Notes: generated from the sequence alone by a model not told the origin. Shown: positions 45,385 to 53,808, numbered from the stretch's first letter. The stretch is 64,000 bases of DNA from Microcoleus sp. bin38.metabat.b11b12b14.051 (GCF_013299165.1 NZ_JAAFKD010000011.1:80154-144153), one strand, 5' to 3'. Program-made: numbers and translations.

Positions 45385-45768
45385 ATGCAATCTTTGAAAC
45401 AAGCTGCCCGCCAACTCAAAAAAGAGACTTACGCGGTTTATTTAGCCAGTATAGACCAGAGAGTACCTTGGTATGCGAGAATTTTAGCGGGTGTGACAGT
45501 TGCCTATGCTTTTAGCCCGATCGACTTAATTCCTGATTTCATCCCAATTCTGGGCTACTTGGACGATTTAATCATTGTACCGTTGGGCATTTGGCTGGTA
45601 CTGAAGATGATTCCGCCAGAAGTTTTAGCCGAATGTCGGGAAAAAGCAGCCGCAGAAATAGAGCGAGGAAAACCGATAAATCGGACAGCAGCCGCTGTGA
45701 TTATTGCTATTTGGATTGGTTTGGGAATATTATCAGCAATTTGGCTGAAACAAATATTGAAGCGTTAA
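45385..45768 (+). CDS. DUF1232 (YkvA-type) membrane protein
   Basis: From the ATG at 45385 the protein has 127 residues. The DUF1232 core is clear: VAYAFSPIDLIPDFIPILG followed by YLDDLIIVPLGIWLVLKMIP, a membrane-embedded pair of helices, with a third membrane segment at the C-terminus (AAAVIIAIWIGLGILSAIWL). The function of the family is not known. An upstream in-frame TTG at 45361 lies in a heptamer repeat and is rejected. Confidence 0.85.
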   Translation: MQSLKQAARQLKKETYAVYLASIDQRVPWYARILAGVTVAYAFSPIDLIPDFIPILGYLDDLIIVPLGIWLVLKMIPPEVLAECREKAAAEIERGKPINRTAAAVIIAIWIGLGILSAIWLKQILKR

Positions 45769-45790
45769 TAATTCAAACGGTATTTATAAT

Positions 45791-46280
45791 ACCCGGCGGT
45801 TGAAACCGCGGCTACACAGACACTCACGCGCCTCCGCGGGGTTGAAGAATAGGCGGTGAAAATTGTGTTAGAACACCCGGCGGTTGAAACCGCGGCTACA
45901 CAGACACTCACGCGCCTCCGCGGGTTGAAGAATATGCGTTGAAAATTATGTTATTTCTTCGTCCGCGGAGGTGGTCGCTGAGCTTGTCGAAGTGCGGACA
46001 TCGTTTGTGTAGACGCGGTTTCAACCGCCGGGTATTGATGATATTATGTTATATGCCGATCGCACCCGCCGACGCGGGTTGAAGAATAGGCGGTGAAAAT
46101 TGTGTTAGAATTCCCGGCGGTTGAAACCGCGGCTACACAGACACTCACGCGCCTTCGCGGGTTGAAGAATATGCGGTTAAAATTGTGTTTTACCTTATTC
46201 TATCTTCGTCCGCGGAGGTGGTCGCTGAGCTTGTCGAAGTGCGGACATTGTTTGTGTAGACGCGGTTTCAACCGCCGGGT
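45791..46280. repeat. Family C palindromic repeats, several copies
   Basis: CCCGGCGGTTGAAACCGCGG opens copies at about 45791, 45883 and 46112; inverted ends GCGGTTTCAACCGCCGGGTA close at 46038 and 46280. Internal inverted parts are CGCCTCCGCGG/CCGCGGAGG. The block GTCGCTGAGCTTGTCGAAG is embedded twice. The rest of the gap before pcrA has no gene. Confidence 0.93.
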
Positions 46281-46392
46281 ATTCATGATATTATATTATA
46301 TGCCGATCGCACCCTACGTTAAAAAAACTCCCGGTATCACATACCAAGTATTATTTATCCCTTAAAAAAATCCAACAACTAACCTTCCAACT

Positions 46393-48759
46393 ATGACTCA
46401 AACTACCGATTACCTCAGCCACCTCAACCCATCCCAGCGCCAATCAGTCGTCCATTACAACGGGCCGCTGTTAGTAGTAGCAGGCGCCGGTTCCGGGAAA
46501 ACGCGAGCTCTAACTTATCGCGTAGCTAACTTAGTACGCACCAACCGAGTCGATCCAGAAAATATTCTAGCGGTGACATTTACCAATAAAGCCGCTAGGG
46601 AGATGAAAGAAAGAATTGAGAAATTGCTGGCGACTCAGCAAGCTGAAGCGGAATATAGCAAGCCTTTGGCAGATTTGGCGCCGGAAATACAGACGAAATT
46701 GCGATCGCAAATTTACCACAGAATTACCAAACACATTTGGATGGGAACTTTTCACTCTCTGTGCGGCAGAATTCTCCGCTACGACATAGAGAAATACCAA
46801 GACGAAAACGGCCGCCAGTGGAAGAAGAATTTTTCAATTTTTGACGAGTCAGATGCTCAAAGTCTCATCAAACAAATTGTCACCAAAACCCTGAACCTCG
46901 ACGATAAGAAATTCGACCCGCGCAAAGTCCGCTACGCCATCAGCAACGCTAAAAATAAAGGTTTGTCGCCGCAAGAATTCCTAGCCGCTGAACCGGATTA
47001 CCGAGGGCGCGTAATTGCCGATGTTTATAGTCGCTATCAAGATGCTTTAGCGGCAAACAATGGTTTAGATTTTGACGATTTAATTCTCGTTCCGGTTAAA
47101 CTCTTATCCCAAAATGAGCAAGTATTGAATTATTGGCATAGAAAGTTTTGCCATATTTTGGTTGATGAATACCAAGATACTAATCGCACTCAATACGATT
47201 TGATTCGGATGTTAGTTACAAATAATACTGACCCAAAAGAGTTTGATAAATGGCAAAATCGCTCAATTTTTGTGGTGGGCGATGTCGATCAATCAATCTA
47301 CAGTTTTCGGATGGCAGATTATACCATATTGCTGGAATTTCAAGAGGATTTCGGCGACAGCTTATCTGACGAGAAAACCCAGACGATGGTAAAATTAGAG
47401 GAGAATTATCGATCGCGCGAAAACATCCTCGAACTGGCTAACCACTTAATCGAACACAATACCGAACGCATCGATAAGGTGCTGCGCCCGACTCGCGAAC
47501 CCGGATCTCCGGTTGTTGTCTGGCGCGCTGACAACGAAATAGACGAAGCGCAATTTGTAGCTGGTCAAATTCAAACGCTGAAGCGCCAAAACTCGGAATA
47601 CGAACATGGCAGTAACTTTGCGATTCTCTACCGGACTAACGCTCAATCGCGATCGTTTGAAGAAGCGTTAATGTACTTGGATATTCCCTACAATATAGTC
47701 GGCGGTCTGAAGTTTTACGATCGCAAAGAAATCAAAGATATCCTAGCATACCTGCGGACGATCGCCAATCCCGACGATAGCGTCAGCCTCAAACGCATCA
47801 TCAACACCCCGCGCCGCGGCATTGGCGATACGACATTTGGTAAACTAGAAGACGCTGCAACTCAATTGGCGATTCCGTTGTGGGAAATTCTCAGCGATGA
47901 GTCTTCTGTAAATACTCTCGTAGGGCGATCCTCTTCGAGGGCTTCGCTAACGGCAAAAGCTATCATTAAGTTTGCCGCGATGATTAGTCATTGGCAACAA
48001 AAACTCGAAACCACGCCTGCTTCCCAAATTGTCCAAGGAATTATCGAAGATTCTGGTTATATTGACGATTTGAAAAACCAAGGAACCGAGGAAGCCGAAA
48101 ACCGGATCGAAAACGTGCGAGAATTGTACAACGCGGTGATCCAATTTGAAGAACAAAACGAAGAACCAACGCTGACATCATTTTTAGCCAAAGCATCCTT
48201 AGCCTCAGACTTAGACGACTTAAAAGAAGACGATTCGCGCGTATCGTTGATGACACTGCACTCCGCCAAAGGGTTAGAATTTCCCGTAGTCTTTCTAGTC
48301 GGAATGGAACAGGGTTTATTTCCCAACTTCCGCAGTTTGGACGACCCGAAAGCTATTGAAGAAGAACGCCGTTTGTGCTACGTTGGCATCACTCGCGCCC
48401 AGGAATTGCTGTTTCTCACCCACACTCGCGAACGCCGCCTCTGGGGAGGATACCGCGAACACTGTACGCCTTCGCTATTCTTGGGAGAATTGCCAACACA
48501 TTTGCTAGCTGGAAGTACGAAGAAAACTAAGACGACTAAAACGGCTGCATCCAGTGGAAAAACCAATAACTCAACAGCTAATTCCGGGAGTTATCCAGCA
48601 GAATGGAAAACGGGCGAACGGGTTTTTCATCATGCTTTTGGAGTTGGAGAAATCACCCATGTTTTGGGAGTGGGCGATCAAACTAATCTAGCAATTAAGT
48701 TTTCGGGTTTGGGCCGCAAAATTATCGATCCGAGGACGGCGAAGTTGCAGCGAGTGTGA
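46393..48759 (+). CDS. pcrA: ATP-dependent DNA helicase PcrA/UvrD
   Basis: The 788-residue superfamily 1 helicase has all motifs in order: Walker A AGAGSGKTRALTYR near 30-45, Ia TFTNKAAREMKER, II VDEYQDTN, III GDVDQSIYSFR, IV NYRS, V LMTLHSAKGLEF and VI RRLCYVGITRA. It unwinds DNA in nucleotide excision and mismatch repair and removes RecA or RNA polymerase. The C-terminal 55 residues form the Tudor-like RNA polymerase-binding module (RVFHHAFGVGEITHVLG). A short stretch at 47920-47953 encodes VGRSSSRASLT in domain 2B and looks like an inserted repeat. Confidence 0.96.
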   Translation: MTQTTDYLSHLNPSQRQSVVHYNGPLLVVAGAGSGKTRALTYRVANLVRTNRVDPENILAVTFTNKAAREMKERIEKLLATQQAEAEYSKPLADLAPEIQTKLRSQIYHRITKHIWMGTFHSLCGRILRYDIEKYQDENGRQWKKNFSIFDESDAQSLIKQIVTKTLNLDDKKFDPRKVRYAISNAKNKGLSPQEFLAAEPDYRGRVIADVYSRYQDALAANNGLDFDDLILVPVKLLSQNEQVLNYWHRKFCHILVDEYQDTNRTQYDLIRMLVTNNTDPKEFDKWQNRSIFVVGDVDQSIYSFRMADYTILLEFQEDFGDSLSDEKTQTMVKLEENYRSRENILELANHLIEHNTERIDKVLRPTREPGSPVVVWRADNEIDEAQFVAGQIQTLKRQNSEYEHGSNFAILYRTNAQSRSFEEALMYLDIPYNIVGGLKFYDRKEIKDILAYLRTIANPDDSVSLKRIINTPRRGIGDTTFGKLEDAATQLAIPLWEILSDESSVNTLVGRSSSRASLTAKAIIKFAAMISHWQQKLETTPASQIVQGIIEDSGYIDDLKNQGTEEAENRIENVRELYNAVIQFEEQNEEPTLTSFLAKASLASDLDDLKEDDSRVSLMTLHSAKGLEFPVVFLVGMEQGLFPNFRSLDDPKAIEEERRLCYVGITRAQELLFLTHTRERRLWGGYREHCTPSLFLGELPTHLLAGSTKKTKTTKTAASSGKTNNSTANSGSYPAEWKTGERVFHHAFGVGEITHVLGVGDQTNLAIKFSGLGRKIIDPRTAKLQRV

Positions 48760-48792
48760 TAGACAAAACCCTAGAAGAGCGGGTTGAAGAAG

Positions 48793-49133
48793 ACCCGGCG
48801 GTTGAAACCGCGTCTACACAGGCAAAACCTGCCTCTGCAGGTTGAAGAATGGACGGTTAAATCTTCAGTCCGCGGAGGAGAGTTGCAGAATACCCGGCGG
48901 TTGAAACCGCGGCTACACAGACAAAACCCGCCTCCGCGGGTTGAAGAATGGAGGGTTAAATCTTCAGTCCGCGGAGGCGAGTTGCAGAATACCCGGCGGT
49001 TGAAACCGCGGCTACACAGACAAAACCCGCCTCCGCGGGTTGAAGAATGGATAGTGAAAATGTGGTAAAAATTACGTTATTTTCTTGAGTCCGCGGAGGC
49101 GGACATTGTTTGTATAGCTGCGGTTTCAACCGC
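48793..49133. repeat. Family C repeats, three forward copies and one inverted end
   Basis: Copies of CCCGGCGGTTGAAACCGCG begin at about 48794, 48894 and 48993, with the inverted end GCTGCGGTTTCAACCGCC at 49116-49133. An open frame across them (48784-49068) is an artefact of the roughly 99-base step. Confidence 0.93.
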
Positions 49134-49158
49134 CATCTTATCTAAATAAAAAACTCTT

Positions 49159-49764
49159 ATGTCTTACAGTCAATTTACGACAATCGGCAAGGTTAAAGAA
49201 GCCTTCAATCTGACAGTAGTTGAAGGAATCAGATTTTTGCCGGAAATCGAGCCGATCGCACCCTCAACAGCCTTACAGACGATGCTGGAGACAAATTTGC
49301 CTTGGGCGATCGCCACCAGCACCGAAAAAGCCCGTTCTGAAGCCATTATCAACCCTGTCTTGCTAGAAGTTCGCAGGATTCTGAACCAACAAATCAGCGT
49401 GTTTTCGGGTGAGGAATTTAATGTTGATGTGGCTGTTGGACTGACAGGAGTTTGCGATTTTATCATCAGCCGTTCCCCGGAACAATTAGACGTTGAGGCC
49501 CCGGTAATTGTGATGGTGGAAGCTAAAAAAGGAGATTTGAAGGTAGGTTTAGGGCAGTGTATTGCGGAAATGGTGGCAGCCCAGAGGTTTAATGAAGCGA
49601 AAGGGCGATCGATTTCTGTCATCTACGGCTGCGTTTCCAGCGGTACAGCTTGGCGGTTTCTCAAGCTGGAAGGGCAAATAGTTGCGATCGATCTTACCGA
49701 CTATCCGCTACCTCCAGTAGATAAAATATTGGGATTTTTAGTGTGGATGATGCGCGAAAATTAG
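49159..49764 (+). CDS. Putative PD-(D/E)XK nuclease-like protein, 201 aa
   Basis: The core VCDFIISRSPEQL... VIVMVEAKKGDLKVGLGQCIAEM shows the order Asp, then Glu-x-Lys on the next strand, then a helix with Gln, which is the pattern of the restriction-endonuclease-like fold. The N-terminal 60 residues are helical and not recognised. No methyltransferase is nearby, so it is not an obvious restriction system. It is bounded on both sides by family C repeats and faces the coupled small genes at 50103-50644. Confidence 0.75.
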   Translation: MSYSQFTTIGKVKEAFNLTVVEGIRFLPEIEPIAPSTALQTMLETNLPWAIATSTEKARSEAIINPVLLEVRRILNQQISVFSGEEFNVDVAVGLTGVCDFIISRSPEQLDVEAPVIVMVEAKKGDLKVGLGQCIAEMVAAQRFNEAKGRSISVIYGCVSSGTAWRFLKLEGQIVAIDLTDYPLPPVDKILGFLVWMMREN

Positions 49765-49771
49765 ATAGAAT

Positions 49772-49968
49772 ACCCGGCGGTTGAAACCGCGTCTATACAG
49801 ACAAAACCCGCCTCCGCGGGTTGAAGAATGGATAGTGAAAATGTGGTAAAAATTACGTTATTTTCTTCAGTCCGCGGAGGCGGACATTGTTTGTGTGCTC
49901 GCGTTGCTTGCGGTTTCAACCGCCGTCTTGTGACGGACATCGTTTGTGTAGCTGCGGTTTCAACCGAA
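49772..49968. repeat. Complete family C element (about 158 bp) plus a partial end
   Basis: CCCGGCGGTTGAAACCGCG at 49773 and GCGGTTTCAACCGCCGTCT ending at 49928 form the outer inverted repeat; CCCGCCTCCGCGGGTTGAAG and TTCAGTCCGCGGAGGCGG the inner one. A second right end follows to 49968. The remaining 130 bases to 50102 show only a short AT-rich inverted text. Confidence 0.93.
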
Positions 49969-50102
49969 GGCTATCGCATAGGAAATCTTCTCGCTTAACA
50001 GACAAGATACCTGTTCCACAATAAAATTCACTCTTTGTGGAATAAGCATCTTGCCTATTCATAAAAGACTTATTAAGAATGAATGATGCAACATCTCATA
50101 TC

Positions 50103-50303
50103 TTATTCGATTATCTGAGATTCCACACGCCTGTATTTACCCGCCAAACGTTCTCGACGCTGGCGGCGGTTGTCAGCTTCAAATATAGCGATTAATTCAT
50201 CCAGGTTTAGAGTCAAATCGTCAAGCTGTTGGCAGACTTCACGCATCTTGTCAACGTGTCGCTTTCTGGTTTCAGCGTCGGGGATTCTAGGTTGTTGATT
50301 CAT
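50103..50303 (-). CDS. Small hypothetical protein, 66 aa, second gene of a coupled pair
   Basis: From the ATG at 50303 the protein is very charged and helical (RKRHVDKMREVCQQLDDL, then RRQRRERLAGKYRRVE), with no known domain. Its ATG overlaps the TGA of the upstream gene in an ATGA, so the two are translationally coupled. An alternative start at 50315 lies inside the upstream gene and is less likely. No function can be given. Confidence 0.65.
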   Translation of the reverse strand: MNQQPRIPDAETRKRHVDKMREVCQQLDDLTLNLDELIAIFEADNRRQRRERLAGKYRRVESQIIE

Positions 50304-50644
50304 GGCAAATTCCAATCCATTTTGATTTCTCGGATAGTTGCTTCTGAGGCATCGACAGCGGCCTCTGTTTGTTCTATCGTTCTATACAGAAAGTTTAACG
50401 TATCCGCAGTCGCAGCGGGTTGAGATTCTGCCACCTGCTGCAAAAGCCTGTACAAACGATTGTAAGGGTTTCTCAACCTTTCCTTAACATTATCTAGTGA
50501 TTCTAGTTCGGGGAGTGTTGCTTCTGTCTCCCCAAACTGCTGCATTAAAATATATTCTGTGGTCGTTGTTTCGTTGAGGATTTCCACTAGCCGTCGCTGC
50601 AATGTGAAAATTGTGTTCAGGATGTCATCAGGTAGCTTTGCCAT
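50300..50644 (-). CDS. Hypothetical protein, 114 aa, first gene of a coupled pair
   Basis: The protein is helical and acidic (pattern LQRRLVEILNETTTTEYILMQQFGETEATLPELESL, then LYRLLQQVAESQPA), suggesting a helical bundle or coiled coil. No domain is recognised. Together with the next gene it forms a two-gene operon with four bases of overlap, a layout common for toxin-antitoxin or other two-part systems; this is only an analogy. It is enclosed by family C repeats on both sides. Confidence 0.68.
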   Translation of the reverse strand: MAKLPDDILNTIFTLQRRLVEILNETTTTEYILMQQFGETEATLPELESLDNVKERLRNPYNRLYRLLQQVAESQPAATADTLNFLYRTIEQTEAAVDASEATIREIKMDWNLP

Positions 50645-50705
50645 TGTCCTTGATTAGGGTGTGTCCCTGCGATAATTGTAGCCTAATGCGATTATCTCAT
50701 AGAAT

Positions 50706-51077
50706 ACCCGGCGGTTGAAACCGCGTCTACACAGACAAAACCTGCCTCCCCAGGTTGAAGAATGGATAGTAAAAATATTACATTATTTTCTTCATTCGGC
50801 GTCGGCGAGTTGCAGAATACCCGGCGGTTGAAACCGCGTCTACACAGACAAAACCCGCCTCCGCGGGTTGAAGAATGGATAGTAAAAATATTACATTATT
50901 TTCTTCAGTCGGCGTCGGTGAGTTGCAGAATACCCGGCGGTTGAAACCGCGTCTACACAGACAAAACCCGCCTCCGCGGGTTGAAGAATGGATAGTGAAA
51001 ATATTACATTATTTTCTTCAGTCCGCGGAGGCGGACATTGTTTGTGTGCTCGCGTTGCTTGCGGTTTCAACCGCCGT
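50706..51077. repeat. Family C array, three forward copies and one complete right end
   Basis: Left ends start at about 50707, 50820 and 50933 with a step of 113; the right end GCGGTTTCAACCGCCGTCTT closes at 51079. The last copy with its right end is a complete element of about 150 bases. Its right part overlaps the 3' end of the Uma2 gene at 51018. Confidence 0.93.
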
Positions 51078-51695
51078 CTTATCTTGAAAAATCTGTTCAG
51101 CAGTCAAGTTCAACTCTGGAAAAGCCAGTGATTCAACTCGTGAATCGCCGCGAAACTGCTTCACTTGATACTCCCCATCTACCAATTGATAAACCGAGAG
51201 AGTTGGTTGTTTAGGATTACCAATGAATTGGCGGCCGCCTAAACCGAGATAGTCTACAATCCAATATTCAGGGATGCCCATTTCCTCATAGTCAGAAGCT
51301 TTGAGAAAATAATCATCTCGCCAGTTCGTACTGACAACTTCTACAGCCAGTCGCACTGAACTACCCATTGTGATGATAGATTCCCTATCCCAGCGCGGTT
51401 CGTTGATGAGTGCAGACTGGTCTAAAATAATTACATCCGGCTGATAGCCTGACTCGTTGCGGACGGTTTTAAGCAAGCACTGACCTGGAATCGAGTAAAA
51501 CAATTGCAGTCGCGTGATTTCAAGATTGATTTGGCACGATATAAAGCCCTTAATTTCAGAATGATCGCCAGTTCCTAAAGGCATTTCAACAATTACTCCA
51601 TTGTGTAGTTCATAGCGGTGGGTAGAGTTCTCTGGATACCAGGTAACGAACTCGTCAAACGTGACTGTTTTGCCTATGGTTTGGGTTTGGATCAC
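51018..51695 (-). CDS. Uma2-family (DUF820) protein with repeat-derived C-terminus
   Basis: From GTG at 51695 (AGGAG about seven bases upstream) the protein has 225 residues. Uma2 features are TFDEFVTWYPENSTHRYELHNGVIVEMP, YQPDVIILDQ, VRLAVEVVSTNWRDDY and GIPEYWIVD, the latter three forming the PD-(D/E)XK-like core. This is a different subgroup from the two genes at 10329 and 13910. The family ends near LTAEQIFQD; the last 20 residues (KTAVETASNASTQTMSASAD) are encoded by the right end of a family C element, which also supplies the stop codon. Confidence 0.87.
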   Translation of the reverse strand: MIQTQTIGKTVTFDEFVTWYPENSTHRYELHNGVIVEMPLGTGDHSEIKGFISCQINLEITRLQLFYSIPGQCLLKTVRNESGYQPDVIILDQSALINEPRWDRESIITMGSSVRLAVEVVSTNWRDDYFLKASDYEEMGIPEYWIVDYLGLGGRQFIGNPKQPTLSVYQLVDGEYQVKQFRGDSRVESLAFPELNLTAEQIFQDKTAVETASNASTQTMSASAD

Positions 51696-51791
51696 GATTT
51701 CTCCTTTGTTAGACTTCAGTCGATCGCATATTAAGATTGTTTCCTGAGATGATGCGCGATAATTAGCATTATATCCCGATCGCACTTAAAA

Positions 51792-53138
51792 CTATCTGCG
51801 TTCATCTGTGTTTATCTGCCCTAAATCTGCGGTCAATCCGATCGCACTTCGCATCGCCAACAGCGCCACTCCATAAGCAGCCGCAGTCTGAACAGGCGTT
51901 TCAACAGGCACTTTCAAATAACGCTTTCTGATCGCACTCCAAACCAGATTTTTAGCGCCACCGCCCGCAGTATAAACCTTTGTCAAAGGAGTCGCGCCCA
52001 ACTCCTGCAATAATTGATATCCCCGCGCTTCAATCCGCGCAATACTTTCTAACAAACCATGCAGAAATTCTACAGAATCAGTTGGACGCGGTTCGAGTCT
52101 GGGCGGCAAATTCGGGTCATTAATTGGAAAGCGATCGCCTTTTTTCAACAATGGGTAATAATCCAGCAAACTCTCTTGCTCTGGATCGATTTGTGTGCTA
52201 TAATCTTCTAACTCAGCATCAGTAAAAAAGTGTCGCAGCACCGCACCTCCCGTATTAGAAGCGCCTCCAACCAACCACAGATCACCTAATTTGTGACTGT
52301 AAATCCCGTATCTCGAATCATCGACGCGGGTATGACTTAACAGTTTCACGGCTAATGTGGAACCGAGAGAAGTTACTGCTTCCCCTGGTGAATTGACACC
52401 GCTGGCTAGAAATGCTGCAATGCTATCTGTTGTACCAGCATAAACTGTACAATCTGGGGGAAACCCGAAGCGATCGCCCAATGCAACTCTAACTTTCCCC
52501 ACAGGCGTGCCCGGTGCGACAACTTGCGGCAATTGAGGCGTTACAGTGCCGGCAATTCCCTCTATCAGCCAATTGGGATAGCACAAATTACCAACATCAA
52601 AACCGAGTTTTAAAGCATTATGATAGTCGCTAATTCCTAATTTTCCGTGCAGCAGAAACCCCAGCCAATCGGCTTGATGCAGGAAAACCGTAGGGGCGGT
52701 GCCCCCGTGCCCGCCCTCTTCAATGGATGGGGCGGGCACGGGGGCACCGCCCCTACAAAACCACAGGAGTTTTGCCAGACTGGATGTAGCGCTTAATACT
52801 GTGTGGTTGGGTGGTGCGATCGCCCGTAACGTCTCTGTAACGGCTGCACCGCGCGCATCGTTGTATAAAATCGGTTCGCAGACTGGTACACCGTAAGTAT
52901 CGCACAACATGACAGTGGAGGATGTGCCGTCAAGGGCGATCGCGCTTACCCGATTGCGGATGGTTGCGGGGATTTGCTCAATTACAGCCCAGAGTGCATT
53001 TTGCCACAGTTCGGGCAAATCCGGGTGTTGTGCGATCGCGAAACTATGTTCTGTCTCACAATGGATTGTACCCTGAGAGTCGATAATTGTCGATCGAGCG
53101 CCCGTAGTCCCGAAATCTATTCCCAAATAAAGAGTCAT
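51792..53138 (-). CDS. FGGY-family carbohydrate kinase (D-ribulose/xylulose kinase-like)
   Basis: The 448-residue kinase starts LGIDFGTTGARSTIID (phosphate 1 loop) and has ALDGTSSTVML, YAGTTDSIAAFLASG with the catalytic Asp, TSLGSTLAVKLLS, and TAGGGAKNLVWSAIRKRYL near the end. It is closest in style to the plant and cyanobacterial D-ribulose kinase group; the substrate is inferred. Residues about 128-150 (CRGGAPVPAPSIEEGGHGG) are encoded by a complete family E palindrome, lying between LLWF and FLHQADWL where relatives have a short loop. The last 8-10 residues (INTDERR) come from a second repeat type. The frame is intact. Confidence 0.88.
   Translation of the reverse strand: MTLYLGIDFGTTGARSTIIDSQGTIHCETEHSFAIAQHPDLPELWQNALWAVIEQIPATIRNRVSAIALDGTSSTVMLCDTYGVPVCEPILYNDARGAAVTETLRAIAPPNHTVLSATSSLAKLLWFCRGGAPVPAPSIEEGGHGGTAPTVFLHQADWLGFLLHGKLGISDYHNALKLGFDVGNLCYPNWLIEGIAGTVTPQLPQVVAPGTPVGKVRVALGDRFGFPPDCTVYAGTTDSIAAFLASGVNSPGEAVTSLGSTLAVKLLSHTRVDDSRYGIYSHKLGDLWLVGGASNTGGAVLRHFFTDAELEDYSTQIDPEQESLLDYYPLLKKGDRFPINDPNLPPRLEPRPTDSVEFLHGLLESIARIEARGYQLLQELGATPLTKVYTAGGGAKNLVWSAIRKRYLKVPVETPVQTAAAYGVALLAMRSAIGLTADLGQINTDERR
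52690..52756. repeat. Complete family E palindrome inside the FGGY kinase gene
   Basis: GTAGGGGCGGTGCCCCCGTG... and its exact complement enclose TCTTCAATGGATG; arms are about 27 bases. The direct repeat AAAACC flanks it at 52684-52689 and 52757-52762, like a target-site duplication. The kinase frame reads through. Confidence 0.92.
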
Positions 53139-53166
53139 TTACCACTCCCGCGAATTTTCCTATATC

Positions 53167-53342
53167 TCAGAAACCGGGTTTTTTTACGAAAATCTTTGGT
53201 TGTCACCCACAGATTAGATAAAAAACCCGGTTTCTTTGGCCTTAGCGGACAGTTTCAGGGCTTACGCATGGGGGCTAGAAACCCGGTTTCTACGAGTTTT
53301 GCGTTGAGTGACAAGAAATCTCGAAAGAAACCGGGTTTCAGA
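53167..53342. repeat. Diverged family B repeats
   Basis: Two pairs of B arms (AGAAACCGGGTTT and AAACCCGGTTTCT at 53169-53242, and TAGAAACCCGGTTTCTACG with AAAGAAACCGGGTTTC at 53276-53340) fill the space between the FGGY gene and hicB. Confidence 0.9.
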
Positions 53343-53344
53343 GA

Positions 53345-53554
53345 TTATCGTGCTTCGACATATTCACAAAGCGTAGTTGGTTCGGGAATTGGTAAACCTT
53401 CCTCTCGCAATCCTTCTAAGTGAAATTCGATCGCTTCTTTAATTTGCTGCTGTATTTCTGCAAGGGTTGCGCCTGTAGCTGCACATCCGGGTAAATCTGG
53501 CGCGTAAGCTGAATAGTTATTCGGTGTTTTTTCAATCACAATCGCATAACGCAT
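53345..53554 (-). CDS. hicB: HicB-type antitoxin
   Basis: The 69-residue protein is the short HicB form: YAIVIEKTPNNYSAYAPDLPGCAATGATLAEIQQQIKEAI, the degenerate RNase H-like HicB fold that blocks the toxin. It lacks a separate DNA-binding helix-turn-helix domain. The start overlaps the hicA stop in TAATG, so the two are coupled. The toxin-first order is the usual one for hicAB. Confidence 0.9.
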   Translation of the reverse strand: MRYAIVIEKTPNNYSAYAPDLPGCAATGATLAEIQQQIKEAIEFHLEGLREEGLPIPEPTTLCEYVEAR

Positions 53555-53808
53555 TAGTTAAGATCCTCATCTTGATGATTTGTTTCGACTTCATTAGGTT
53601 CTTCTTGCTCTTTGACTTCTCTCAATTGAGCTTGTTTGAGAATATTATTGGATGTACCAGGAGCCAAATCGTCAGAGAGTTTACCGGGAACTGTAACTAA
53701 ACCAGATTTGGTAGGATGTTTGTACTGGCGGTGACTCCCTCGTGTTCTAGCTAGATACCAACCGTCTGCCTCTAGTTGTTTAATGATATCTCTGACTTTT
53801 GTTGGCAT
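53554..53808 (-). CDS. hicA: HicA-type mRNA interferase toxin
   Basis: The 84-residue protein has the double-stranded RNA-binding-like HicA fold: VRDIIKQLEADGWYLARTRGSHRQYKHP with the catalytic His in GSHRQY, and GLVTVPGKLSDDLAPGTSNNILKQAQL. It cleaves mRNA when not bound by HicB. A 15-residue acidic tail (EEPNEVETNHQDEDLN) is longer than usual. The pair is complete and apparently intact. The intergenic region before it (53809-53928) carries no repeat. Confidence 0.92.
   Translation of the reverse strand: MPTKVRDIIKQLEADGWYLARTRGSHRQYKHPTKSGLVTVPGKLSDDLAPGTSNNILKQAQLREVKEQEEPNEVETNHQDEDLN

Noticed and set aside
48784-49068. 94-residue repeat protein
   Set aside because: Translation of family C repeats.
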